64,000 bases of DNA from Campanula takesimana (taxonomy: Eukaryota; Streptophyta; Magnoliopsida; Asterales; Campanulaceae), in assembly GCA_026119855.1 (NCBI GenBank), contig JAOWBW010000303.1, positions 1,116,001 through 1,180,000 on the forward strand, given 5' to 3'. Every line of letters begins with the position of its first letter. Positions within the stretch are counted from its first letter, which is position 1. This document shows, one piece after another, positions 54,148 through 64,000 of this stretch. A program made the position numbers and the translations under genes. The notes under the pieces are model-generated. The model made no database searches. It was not told the origin of the DNA and saw nothing but the letters and a program-made list of their open reading frames with translations.

Positions 54148-57100
54148 CTAAGTGTCAGCTTGCTCGTCATCACCCCCAATCAGTTCATCAATCATAGCTT
54201 CACTCTCTTCACGAGCTCGCTCAGCTTCCCTCCTAGCCAACACCGCGTCAACGTTCTCGGGAAGTAGCTCGGGAGCGACCCAGGGATCTTTCTTATCTAC
54301 CTCATCCTCCCCAGCTAGTTGCTCCAGCTCCTCTGAATTGAAAGGAATCATAGCGTGTGCGCGCCGAGCAAACTCGTTGAATTGAACATTTGATGACTCC
54401 ACCAAATCAGCTAGCACCTCCGGGTCTTGAGGAAGCAAACCCCGACCATAGGCATCCCTCAGCCCATGCCTATGACCAGTCTTCCAATAGGGGAAGGCTT
54501 TGGACATTAACGCCTCCTCATACCTCTCAGATTTTTCGTATTCATCAATAATAACCTCTTTATTAGGCGAGGTGAATGAGGCAAGCGTCTCTTTGAGGTG
54601 AGCCAATTCTTGTTCCAAGTCGTTGGAACGAGCTTGAGCCTCCCTGGTCCGACCTATGGAAAGGCCTAACTCTGCCTGTACCTTATCAACCTTATCCTGC
54701 TCGGCCTTTAAGGCTGCCTCAACCCTTCTCGCCTCAGCCTGGCTCTCCTCCACTAACTTTTCAGCAACGGCTGCTTTCCTTCTCTCTTCCTCCAACTCCT
54801 TATGAAGCGCGGCCAATTCCTTCTCTCTCTCAACCAAGGTCGACGCCTTGCTGTTCGCTCGATCCTCCAATTCTTCGCCGGTCTGAGATAAACGCGCAGC
54901 CAAAGTAGAGAGCTACAGAGGAGAAACAACAGTAAGGAATAAATAAAAGGCCAATCAGAAACGAAAGCGTAAACACACGATGTTACCTCAGAAATAACTA
55001 GGCCCATGCGGTCGCGCAGGACAGAAGGAGAAGCTAGCTCTTCTTTCAGTCTATCCAGATGATCGAGGTCCACGGCACGACAAAGAACTGCACGACCAAG
55101 CCCCACCTTGATACCCGTACGTGCGTTCAGATTTAGGCCCCTCAAAGGGGTCACACCTCCCAACTGGTTGGCAATGCTATCAATATCCTCCTCAGTGCAC
55201 GCCTTGGCAATCTCCTCCCTAATGACAAAACCTCTAGCGATTGGCTTTTTTGCCAAAGGGATGTGGTCGTCGGGATCTTGAGAGCGATCCCTTTTCTTGG
55301 ACGTCGCCGTCTCTGGGCGATCTGTGAGCTTTCTGGCGACATCGGGACGAGGTAGAGCTGCAGAGGAACCTCCTGCCGTCTTCACCAACCCTCCTGACTC
55401 CCTCGTCTTCAACCCGTCATGACTTGCCAGGGGAACATTGGCTGGCGCCTTCTTTGTCAGCTCAGCCTGACGAGTTTTAGAACGCTCTTTGGACAGCGTT
55501 GCGTTGGTACTTTTGTTCAAATTGCCGAGCTGACGAAAGGACAACTTGGTCTTTTTCTTCTGTGCATCAGCCACGAGTTGCTCTCCATGACCACTCATAT
55601 ATGCACGAGAAATAAGAAAACAATTAGACTCCGATGAGATAAGACTAAGAAGTATAAGTTTAAATTTTCACCCCCGAAATGCTCGAACTTCCAACACGGT
55701 GCAGACGAGCTCAAACACAAAGGGCAGTCCACCTCGAATACACAACCTTCATGCATCACCCATCCGGGATAACGACGATCTCGAGCTATGGAGACAAGGG
55801 GCTCGATTCCCTCATCATAACAGCCAGCCAAACCAGCTCGCGCGAAATAACTCGCCCGTGTCTCAAGCTCCTCCCAGTTCACTGCCCAATCATCTCCCTC
55901 GTAGGGACCAACCAGTTGAGTTAATGCCTTCTCTAAGTCATCGCTCCAGTCAGGCTCCCATACTTCCGAACCCCGACCAAGTTTTCCCTGAGAACAGTCA
56001 AACTCCCATCCATTCCTGCTCTCCACCAATATGATATGGTTAGCAAAGGAGTTGAGCTTCCCTGGAAAAGCATGCAGCAAACGAGGAGCGCTGGGGACAG
56101 CACCCAAACAGACCGTTTTATAGGGGGGATCAGCTCCCTTGCTCTTCACTCGGGATATCCTAAAGAACTTCCTGAACACGCTCATACATGGTTCGAAACC
56201 AAGATGGCGACAAACCACTAAAAAACTATTTATCGACCTGATGGCATTAGCTACGAGCTGTATGGGTACCGACGCGGTTCCTGTCAAAAACTGATTAAGG
56301 AAAGGGTCCATAGGCAGCCTAAGGCCCTGTTCAAACTGACCGACATAGAAGGCCACTCGCTCTTTATCCCTTATTAGTGAATCAATGGGCACGCTCCCTT
56401 TGGGAACATAAGTTATTTTGTAGTCAGCTCGGCTTATTCTGTACTCCGAGTATACTTTATTTACTAGCTTTATTTGATACGCCGTTGGTCGGTGGTAGGG
56501 AGAAACACGCTGTAAATCACCGGGTGAAGGTTCAGCGCCCAATTGGCGAGAAGACATAGGTGTGGCCGACCGAGCAAGTTCCTTCTCTATATAGTTAAAA
56601 CCCATATTCTTAATAATTCTACTGTCCGCCTCATCCTCATCATCGACCTCAACATGCATTTGACTCTCCACATCACATCCTCCGTCCTCGCTCCTTGAGA
56701 CAGTATCTTCTTCACCCTCTAAGGGAAAAGGCCTCGTGCTTGTTTCCTCCACATGGCGATACGAGGAAATGGGGTCTACGTCGAGCACCACCTCATCCGA
56801 GGCAAGCTCAAACTCATTGTCGGGATCATCAACGAGCATAAGTTGGTGCGGGGAAACAGACCCAACCTTTGTTGACGAATCCTTCTGAGACATACCTGCA
56901 AGAGTAACATGGGGGCCAGACCCCGTATCAAAAGCCGAGCTGAAGCTCGTTTGGGTCCCAGACCCCCCTACGGAACTGGCGCGCGCTAAAACAAACGGGG
57001 AAGAAAATTTCCCCCCAAACGTATAATACGTTGCTAAGTGCCCAAGGAGGATATTAAAACTCGTAAGGTGCACCATGCTAGGATCATCACGACCTATAAA

Positions 57101-57256
57101 TTCCTCGCCATTAAAAGCGGGCAGTTTCAGATCGTCTGTAACTTGGTGGGACCCCAGAAACTTCCGAACGGCCCCTAAGCTCAACCTTTTCCAACCACTT
57201 GGCGCACTAACATACACCAACTTGGTCTGCTCATGATAGCAAAACTCCGGCGGCAT
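54148..57256 (-). CDS. Antisense gene of the Tat element (gypsy-type 'transposon' ORF), multi-exon
   Basis: Three long frames on the strand opposite to pol. Exon 1: 57256 to about 55672, MPPEFCYHEQTKLVYVSAPS..., an acidic middle, then a globular part with VAFYVGQFEQGLRLPMDPFL, INSFLVVCRHLGFEPCMSVF, RKFFRISRVKSKG and WKFEHFGG. Exon 2: about 55598-54987, basic, Lys/Arg-rich with KKRDRSQDPDDH. Exon 3: 54912-54148, a long coiled coil (EKELAALHKELEEERRKA...) and acidic C-terminus. The exon 2/3 intron (54986-54913, 74 bp, GAG|GTAACA ... CTGTAG|CTC) keeps the frame; the exon 1/2 junction is not resolved. The globular part resembles the plant 'putative gypsy type transposon' family (Transposase_28), for which no activity is known to me. 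About 1,000 residues. Confidence 0.75.
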
Positions 57257-57560
57257 CTCTGAAGAAATAGCCTGTTACTTGCCGGAAACGCTTCGCCGGC
57301 ACCGGAAAATTCAAATTTTCCGGCGACGCAACCCAGAAAAAGAAGAAAAATAGCAAAAAAAAAAATCCAAAAATAAACGGCGAAGTTAAGAGCACAAAGC
57401 AATTTACCTGGTTAGCAAAGGATTGAACTGTGATGAACAGTGAAAGACGTCGAAATAATTGTCGCCGGCGAAGCTTCAAAGGGTCGTCTCTCTTCTCTGA
57501 GTGGGCGCAAAGTGACAGACGGAGGGGGGAAGCAAGGGATTTTATAGTTCTCAAAACGGG
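57257..57560 (-). promoter_or_regulatory. Promoter, leader and UTR intron of the antisense gene
   Basis: On the minus strand CTATAAAATCCC (about 57548-57537) is a good TATA box. It is followed by a pyrimidine-rich leader. A donor CCAG|GTAAATT ends the leader exon at 57408, and intron-like T-rich sequence runs toward the ATG at 57256. This is the layout of an ordinary plant gene promoter, inside a retroelement. Confidence 0.6.
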
Positions 57561-58002
57561 TTAAACCCATGGACCGACCCGAACCAACTGACGACCCGTT
57601 GGATCAATCACTCAAACGTCTTTTCCAAAACACACGCCAGCACCACTTTCCGTGTCTCGATTGCCCAAACGGCGCCATCCCTCAGTAGACACCCCAAACG
57701 TCCCATCGTCCTTGTCACACCTAAAAGCCTGCAACCGCCAGTCTGATCATCCATTGATAAGGCACCACGTGTCCTCGCGGCTACAGATCATCCGCTTTGG
57801 AAAAGCACTCTGTCAGATCGCTTAAAACGCGTGCTCAGGAACTTACCTCGCTTCAACAAAAAGCAGCGAGCCGGGGGGAAATATATTGATATGTTTAGCT
57901 TCCCACGAACGACTTCAAGGAATTAATGGGCGAGGAACGTCCGTAGCAAATTGGGAGATGCTTCCAGCTCTCAACTCGTTCGAGCAAGAAGCAGGGGGCC
58001 AT

Positions 58003-58661
58003 TGAAAGGAATTACCCTAACAGGCCGCCTATCAGGTGGACCGGGCATAATTAAGGCCGTCCCACGAATGGGCCCAACACTTGAGCCCAACTCGTCCCCC
58101 GATCTGGGATGGAGGTCAAGAATAATCTGTTGAGAGTAATCAAAAACCAACTCGCCTGTCAAACCGTTACAGCTCGTGTAATTCACCGAGCTACGGGTAC
58201 CGACCTAAGGACAAGGAAAGTTACCGTCAATCAGGTTGTTGGTCCAGCTCGTGACGACCAACCAGTCTAGGCTTCCAGAAGAGCCCAGTGACCGTTCCCT
58301 TCTGCTTGGGCCCGGCCCACTAAGGCTAGCTGGGCTTCAGTTCTCAATTCGAAACCCTACTATGGATAAGGATGACTTGAGTGACTTCAGACAAGGACAA
58401 AGCTGACCTCATCCTATCCTTAACTTGGGGAGAAGGCCAGTCTCCTATAAAAGGGGGGTCCATCATCTATTTTGCAGGTTGACTCACTCATTTTTTACTC
58501 TGAATATTTCATTCTTGAGTAGACTGATTTACTCTCACGCCGGAGGGTCTTCGCCGGTGCAACCCCGGCTAAGCTCACGGTGTTCATTTTGCAGGTCTTA
58601 ACTAGCATTCTGGGTATCCAAACCACTGATCCGGAAATTGATCACATTTTGTGCGTGATCA
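58003..58661 (+). repeat. 3' LTR of the Gypsy element (659 bp)
   Basis: Starts TGAAAGGAATTACCC, ends GCGTGATCA, followed by TGTAT. A strong TATA box TATAAAAGG lies at about 58447 with a transcription start expected near 58480. The polypurine tract GCAGGGGGCC lies just upstream at 57991-58000. Confidence 0.88.
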
Positions 58662-58841
58662 TGTATATATAGAGATTTACACAGAGAGTCCTACCCTATA
58701 CTAAGTATGGATATTTACAATTCTGAACTTCTAGCTTAATCTAAATGATTTAGAGTAAATCTTCTATAACAAACTATCCCTACAATCAATCCTGTGATTG
58801 TCACGAGATGCTAATGTACCTGGACATAATTATCCTTTACA
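58662..58841 (-). repeat. 5' LTR of the outer Copia, second part
   Basis: Begins with TGTAT (the Gypsy target duplication) and matches 36884-37063 with three differences, ending CCTTTACA next to the GCACC duplication. Confidence 0.85.
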
Positions 58842-58846
58842 GCACC

Positions 58847-59345
58847 TAATAAAAGCATTTAGCTTCAATGCTTATAAATATCGATGTAAATTGATGGCAC
58901 TTTTGAACACCACCATTGGCACTTACCAAAAGTGTCGATGCTTATAAATACCAGTAAAGGTGTCTCACGCTTTGTAACATTAGTACCGGCAGTTATTAAA
59001 GTGTCAGTGTTTATGTTTATAAACGCCTGTAAGAACCACTGGCACTTTTTAACATTGACCTTGACATTTACGATGCAGATGAACGGATGCCTGTTATTTA
59101 TAAAAATGTAACCGCTTGTTTTAAGACAATGTCAGTTTATTTACAAGATCAACTCTATTTGTCATTTGTCAATGCTTTTAAAAATATCTTTTTCCTAAGT
59201 GTTTGGCGTTTTCACAATACCAACTTTTATTTGTTTGGTTTACCTTTTCATTCAACTAAAATAATTGTCACATTTTAAAAAAAAATGAAATAATTTTATT
59301 CTGATTTTTAAATGACAAAAAAAAGAACTTACAAAACAAATAAAG
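58847..59345. repeat. Right half of the repeat split by the outer Copia
   Basis: Diverged units with TGGCACTTTT, GCTTATAAATA, AGTGTC and CATTGGCACTTACC continue the left half at 36560-36770 and resemble 16820-17220. There is no gene. Confidence 0.4.
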
Positions 59346-59351
59346 CACCAT

Positions 59352-60063
59352 GCAATATTATTGGGGAGTAATTTTTTATTCAAGCACAATTAGTAACTGC
59401 CAACTATTTATAGAATTAGAAAACAAAAGTAAATAAAGCTTTATCATGCATACCGAACGTGTAATTTTCATTCAATAAAGAATACAATTACACGTGAAAC
59501 TTACATCAAGACAAAATAGGTGTCTCGCTCATGAAAAAGTAAAGTGATAATAATGTTTACACACTAAGTAAAAGCCTCACCAGAAACAAGGTTTAAAAAA
59601 TTACATTTATGCACTTATTGTTTCAATAGTTCACCTTTGTAGATGACATTATCAAAATATTAACCCTAGTAATTTTAGATCACTAAATCACAAATTATAA
59701 ATTATATAATGTGTGATACACGAAATAGTACATAAAAGTATAATACTAGGGGTACAAAAAAGTCACAAAATCTTGCTCACAAAATTTTAGGTGTAATGAT
59801 TTTATTGGTATTTTTAAGTAGAGTGTGGCGGGTCCATTATCGATGCAACCTATAAAATATCGGCACCTTATTTTGTGAGCAAGATTTTGTGCCCCTAGCA
59901 TTGCTCTACATAAAATCTCATCTCATTTACGAATCTCAAATCGGTTTTTCAAACGTGGGCCCTTAAGACACATGTTAGAAAAACCGATCTCAATATGGTA
60001 ATAATATCTACATTTCCCTTTCTCATTAATTACTGATACCAAACAAGCCATATTTTCTAAAAA
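59352..60063. repeat. Segmental duplication, copy 1
   Basis: ATTATTGGGGAGTAATTTTT, CTTTATCATGCATACC, GACAAAATAGGTGTCTCGCT and TTAATTACTGATACCAAACA recur in the same order in copy 2, 736 bp downstream. Copy 1 carries a private insertion (59749-59895) and a small inverted repeat (TCGGTTTTTC...GAAAAACCGA, 59940-59990) that copy 2 lacks. Confidence 0.8.
59749..59895. mobile_element. Short MITE-like insertion in duplication copy 1
   Basis: Ends GGGGTACAAAAAAGTCACAA and inverse GGGGCACAAAATCTTGCTCA are related. The interior has GTGTAATGATTTTATTGGTA and GGGTCCATTATCGATGCAAC. It is absent at the same point of copy 2, which proves insertion. Confidence 0.7.
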
Positions 60064-60087
60064 AATAAATTGAAAGACAAACACGAC

Positions 60088-60809
60088 TATTATTGGGGAG
60101 TAATTTTTTATTCAAGCATAATTAGTAACTGCGAACTATTTATAGAATTAGGAAACAAAAGTAAATAAAGCTTTATCATGCATACCAAACGTGTAATTTT
60201 CATTCAATAAAGAATACACAATTCAAGTGAAACTTACATCAAGACAAAATAGATGTCTTGCTCATGAAAAAGTAAAGTGATAATAATTTTTACACACTAA
60301 GTAAAAGCCTCACTAGAAACAAAGTTTAAAAATACGTTTATGCACTTATTGTTTCAAAAGTTTACCATTGTAGATGGCATTATCAAAATATTAGCTTTAG
60401 TAATTTTAGATCACTGAATCACTAATTATAAATTATACTCCTCTCTCTCAGAAGATAGTCTCATTTTGATTTTTTATGGTAAAAAAAAAAAATGAACTTT
60501 GACCAACCATTGGTGACGATCTAATCATTCAAGTGGAATTTTAAAATTTGTAATTGATAAATTAGTAAGTGATTTATCAATAACAATGTTTATAATCTCA
60601 TTGTGATCATTAAATTGACACCAATATTTAATCAAAGTTTATTTTTGTATCCTAAATCAAAATAAGACTATTTTTCTAGAACAGAGGGAATATTATGTGT
60701 GATGCACGAAATAATACAGAAAATCTCATCTCATTCACGAGTCTAAAATACGGTAATAAAGTATACATTTCCTTTTCTCATTAATTACTGATACCAAACA
60801 AGACATTAA
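60088..60809. repeat. Segmental duplication, copy 2
   Basis: Same unit as copy 1, with a private MITE (60438-60690). About 350 bp before the insertion points and about 100 bp after them align. No gene is contained. Confidence 0.8.
60438..60690. mobile_element. Stowaway-like MITE in duplication copy 2
   Basis: Ends CTCCTCTCTCTCAGAAGATA and inverse TTCCCTCTGTTCTAGAAAAATA with flanking TA. Internal AGTCTCATTTTGATTT / AAATCAAAATAAGACT is inverted. It is absent from copy 1. Confidence 0.75.
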
Positions 60810-61018
60810 TGACAATCATTTTCAATCTTTTTTAACATAAAGAATTTGATGTTCAAAAAGAAAAAAAAAAGCATGAAGGATTTGGTGTCTATCCACGGTG
60901 AAGATAAAGAGAGCACTTGACACCTACAATGGATTAAAAGTGTAGCCATCTCTTTCCATATTTAGTTACAAACATTCAACCTTATCTCTTACCAAGTTTT
61001 GTTTGTTTGTTGCAAATA

Positions 61019-61254
61019 CTCATCTGGTTCAAACTAACTATCATTTTTGGTCAAACAGATATAAGTTTTAACAAAACTTAAACCAAAAATAATGATCTTA
61101 ATAAAAATCTAAAAATTATTCTTAAAATTATTATTAATTATAATACAATGACAAAATTTTAGATTTTTATTAGCATCATTATTTTTTATTTAAATTATTG
61201 GTCAAAGTTACATCTGATTGACAAAAAACGACAATTATTTTAGACCAGATGGAG
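61019..61254. mobile_element. MITE (family of 12773-13240)
   Basis: Ends CATCTGGTTCAAACTAACTA and inverse CTCCATCTGGTCTAAAATAA. Inner ATGATCTTAATAAAAATCTA and TAGATTTTTATTAGCATCAT are inverted. It is undivided, so it defines the family interrupted at 12.9 kb. Confidence 0.75.
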
Positions 61255-61699
61255 TATTTAGCTATTCAAATAAATAAGATACTTTGAATCATGTCTCCTC
61301 ACCTTCTATCATTTTAGATATTTAGACTCAATCATTCATCAAAGTACATTGCATCAACCACTAATCCTAATCTTTTTTGGTCTTCATTTTGCTTGATTAA
61401 GTAACAATTAGACCGATCGAGAAATGTAAAATAGATACTTACTTAAAAAATGCATACTTAAAGCCATAATAATTAGGTATTTGCCTCCCGCGTCGCGCAC
61501 AAGTTCTTTGTAACATTCATGTACAATGCAAATTAATTAGGGTATGATCGGTACCTAATGTGTACCCCATATATACATAAAAAGTTCTTTTGGCTTTAAT
61601 AAAAATGTAGTTCAATGAATTTGAAATCTTTTCTTTAGTTAAAGAATGAATGCAATTATACTTTCCTGAATGAAAAATAAAATAAGAAGTTTAAGTACA

Positions 61700-62190
61700 T
61701 CTTTTATTTAGTAGCCATAAAAGCCTTAGTAAATGATGCAGGGACTGCAGAGTATTTTTTGTTCAAAAATTGACGATCTCGGAATGACACGAAATTTGGT
61801 GAGGACATGCAAAACGGGCTGGAGATATCAAAACATTGCTTCGCGATGACTAGACGGGATTTTAGCCATCCGGGGTCGTTTGAGGGGGGCGAAAACATCA
61901 TTTTACTGTTTTTAAGGTTTTAATGTCTTTTTTTAAGAATTTTTTTATTTCTGTTTTTTCTTCATAGCAGTGGGCTTAGTGGGGGCAGTTAGTGCTCATT
62001 GTATATATGCTGTTAGGAGTAATGGATGAAGACAGTTTTTTATTTCAATTGAATGCAATAGTTTCTTTCAGAAACTATCTCTCTATTCTTGAATTGTTTC
62101 TTCTAGTTCGGTCATTCTCAAATGATGTCGGAATCTATTGAGAATGACTTGAGAATGACCGAACTAGAAGAAACAATTGTATCAGCTGTC
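61700..62190. repeat. LTR-like remnant with a perfect 30-bp inverted repeat
   Basis: The segment with ATCTCGGAATGACACGAAAT, GGGCTGGAGATATCAAAACA, then GTGGGCTTAGTGGGGGCAG, TATATATGCTGT and ATCTCTCTATTCTTGAATTG looks like the end of a plant LTR, and TTGTATCAGCTG just after resembles a PBS. The arms 62092-62121 and 62149-62178 (AATTGTTTCTTCTAGTTCGG...) are exact inverse copies with a 27-nt spacer. Assignment is uncertain. Confidence 0.45.
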
Positions 62191-62431
62191 GTTTTTAATA
62201 AATATATTGGTTCAAAATAATTGTCATTTTTGAATTAAAAGCAAAAATGCCACTTTAACCTTGCATTGAACTTGTAACACTTTATAAACTGTTATTAAGA
62301 AAAGCGTTGTAAGGAAGAGAAACGACTAATATGTACAAATATAGTACTTTCCTCATTAAGTCATAATAATAACTGCATTTTTTGCGGTGAAAACTTAAAA
62401 AAAATGATAGATACTTTGAATAAAAAAGATA

Positions 62432-62690
62432 CTACCTCTGTCCCTAAATGAGTTTCCAAATTTCATTTTAAGGGACATCTGAAAATCTCAACTCTTTGTA
62501 TAATTTGGTGGCAAAGATTCATATATAATCTTGTAATCTCCATTCCAAACATTTAGTTTTGCACGTATAAAGAGACCGGTGAAAAAAATTCGAAAAAAAA
62601 AACATTTAGGGACAAAGTTATATTAAAAAAAACACTCATTTTGAGACAAAGATTTTTTGAAAATAGACACTCATTTAAGAACATATGGAG
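62432..62690. mobile_element. Stowaway-like MITE
   Basis: Ends CTACCTCTGTCCCTAAATGA and inverse CTCCATATGTTCTTAAATGA, flanked by TA. AT-rich interior with TTTAGGGACAAAGTTATAT. Confidence 0.7.
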
Positions 62691-63490
62691 TATTAAATAG
62701 TCTAATAAATAATGGATGATCATAATAATATGTGTAAAAGATAGTTTGACTAATATGTCGATATAACTATATATGTAAACAAAACAAAATAGAATAGAAT
62801 GCATTGTTTTCATAATACCTTCATAAAGTTATTCTTTTGCTTTTTTGAATATAATTATGGTGAGTAGACTATATTATATTATTGACTAATTAATTTAATA
62901 GGTTGCTTGTTAAAGTAAATTAACAACAAGGAAAACACAAATCTGGAGTTTAGAACGAACAGGAGGATGCCAAGTGTGTGTTCCCAGTGGTGGCACCATG
63001 TTGGAACAATGGAGACATGGCCCACCCACACTTCCTTAATCACCTAAACATGAGGCTTAATAAAATAATTAGTCAAAAGTCTAAATCTACTGTATTTGTT
63101 TTGTTGAGGGAGGGGTTAGTTCATCAAGAATTGAATTAGGTTTATTTATCAGTTCAACCAATCAAAAGTCTTCACGTTTCAAATTTGCTTAAAGTTTTCT
63201 CGGTTGTGGCGGCAGCACTGTCAATTTCGTCTTTTGGCGTATGATGTGGCAGATAGATATGATCCTTCACCACGTGTACCTCACTGCCGTGACAGTGGGT
63301 TGTTACTCTGGTTTCCTCCCAACTAGGAATTCTTTCAATGTTAATGTTTTTCTTTTTTATTTTTATATGAGATATATTCTTTTCATCCCAAAAATAATCT
63401 AATATTATAGGAGTATTTTTCTTTTTTACAGTATTTGTTAATTTTATTTTCAAAATGAAAGCTTTAAACGGTAAATTTTTAATTAAGATA
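62691..63490. other. Intergenic DNA; no gene recognised
   Basis: A somewhat GC-richer patch (63180-63325) contains a G-box-like CCACGTGTAC at about 63270 and an open minus-strand frame of 93 codons without recognisable domain. It may be part of a promoter or exon of a gene beyond the window, but nothing is certain. Confidence 0.3.
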
Positions 63491-63757
63491 CCCCATCCGT
63501 TTCAAAATACATGACGTTTTAGGAGTTAATTTTTGTTTCAAAGTATTTGACGTTTTACTATTACAAATAAATATTTGCTCTTGTTTACCTATTATACCCT
63601 TATTCATTAATTATGAACTACCTCTTGTATAAGCATTTAAACTGCTTAGGGAATTGAATTCTGTTAGGGGCACATAAGTCTTTTTGATATGTATTAATTG
63701 CATTTCTTAATATGTGTGAAGAAGTTTAAAACGACATGTATTTTAAAACATAGGGAG
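63491..63757. mobile_element. Stowaway-like MITE
   Basis: Ends CCCCATCCGTTTCAAAATAC and inverse CTCCCTATGTTTTAAAATAC, flanked by TA. Internal ATGACGTTTTA / TAAAACGACAT is inverted. Confidence 0.75.
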
Positions 63758-64000
63758 TATTTAAAAAGTCAAACGAAACTATTGTTTTGAGAAAGAGGGA
63801 CGATTGTTTGTATACCATATATATACATAGCACAATTTTCTATTTCTATCGCATTTCTAATATGTGAATACGATTCTATCGATCATGCTAGAACTTGCTC
63901 ATCAATAATCTCGATCTCACTTTATCTACGGTCTTGATCTTGATTCACCATCTTGGTGTACCATTTCAGTAGACGTCCAACTTGCTAAATAAAAATTGAA

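Larger units (their letters stand above)
41619..58661 (+). mobile_element. Tat-lineage Ty3/gypsy retrotransposon (8.7 kb without insertion), deleted 5' part, TSD tgtat
   Basis: TGTAT lies at 41614-41618 and 58662-58666. It starts with 165 bp of LTR (41619-41783), then jumps directly into pol: the rest of the 5' LTR, PBS, gag and protease are missing. Pol continues (RT, RNase H, a second archaeal-type RNase H, integrase) to 53397. Then come a 74-bp tandem array, an antisense gene (54148-57256 coding) and a full 3' LTR (58003-58661) preceded by polypurine AGAAGCAGGGGGCC. A dual RNase H and a long 3' region with an antisense ORF are marks of the Tat/Retand/Ogre lineage. A younger Copia element (42919-51277) interrupts pol. 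Confidence 0.88.
36771..58841 (-). mobile_element. Outer Copia retrotransposon (5.0 kb without insertions), minus strand, TSD gcacc
   Basis: GCACC at 36766-36770 is repeated at 58842-58846. LTRs of 293 bp: left 36771-37063 (intact, the 3' LTR in element orientation) and right 41501-41618 plus 58662-58841 (split by a Gypsy insertion). In element orientation the LTR starts TGTAAAGG and ends CAGTCTTATA. A purine tract abuts the 3' LTR (plus strand CCCCCCCTCAAGC at 37064-) and a PBS TGGTATCAG abuts the 5' LTR (41500-41492). Four differences between LTRs were seen by eye. The internal region encodes gag and pol, both broken. Short LTRs and the domain order gag-protease-integrase-RT-RNaseH identify Ty1/copia. 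Confidence 0.88.

Noticed and set aside
55679..56221. Plus-strand frames of 60-110 codons
   Set aside because: They mirror the conserved antisense gene and show no domain.
63172..63453. Minus-strand frame of 93 codons
   Set aside because: There is no recognised domain; half of it is AT-rich Lys/Ile-coding sequence. Kept only as an unassigned patch.

Overview
This window looks like nuclear DNA of a core eudicot plant. The genes are intron-rich with GT..AG splice sites and match Arabidopsis families closely (polypyrimidine-tract-binding protein, four-KH RNA-binding protein, PLS-type PPR protein, CASP membrane proteins, MIR169). The intergenic DNA is AT-rich and full of plant-type transposons: MITEs with CTCCCTCCGTCC-like ends, hAT and Mutator-like elements, tRNA-derived SINEs, and Copia and Tat-type Gypsy retroelements. 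I cannot name the species. No gene is bacterial, viral or organellar, and I saw no tRNA or rRNA genes outside SINEs.

Layout. 0-2.3 kb: 5' part of a PTB gene on the minus strand, running off the left edge. 2.3-5.5 kb: intergenic repeats. 5.5-10 kb: a six-coding-exon KH-domain gene on the plus strand with a 5'UTR intron. 10-18.3 kb: foldback element, nested MITEs and hAT elements, and one clear MIR169 hairpin (15.9 kb). 18.5-23.3 kb: a complete-ended Mutator-like element (9-bp TSD) carrying two convergent decayed genes, a FAR1-type DNA-binding gene and a plant-mobile-domain (PMD) gene. 23.4-24.7 kb: a Copia LTR plus gag remnant abutting the promoter of an intact intronless PPR gene (24.8-26.5 kb). 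26.8 kb: possible tiny membrane-protein gene with a SINE in its upstream region. 29.3-33.9 kb: two tandem CASP genes. 34.8-36 kb: a PPR pseudogene.

36.8-58.8 kb is a three-level nest of LTR retrotransposons, each layer with its own TSD. A decayed Copia element (minus strand, TSD gcacc) received a Tat-lineage Gypsy element in its 5' LTR (plus strand, TSD tgtat). That Gypsy received a very young, intact Copia element in its polymerase gene (minus strand, TSD gcagc). LTR divergence by eye decreases inward (about 1.4%, 1.2%, 0.35%), in agreement with the nesting order. The Gypsy layer carries a 74-bp tandem repeat and, antisense between pol and the 3' LTR, a multi-exon gene with its own TATA box and UTR intron. 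This is the best candidate for an under-described system. 59-64 kb: a roughly 700-bp duplicated segment whose copies have different MITEs, more MITEs, and an LTR-like remnant with a perfect 30-bp hairpin; I recognise no gene there.

The host genes do not form a pathway. The only functional cluster is the CASP pair (Casparian-strip-type membrane scaffold). Several TE genes have died by stop codons at tryptophan (TGG to TAG/TGA) or CGA positions, which suggests methylation-driven C-to-T decay.
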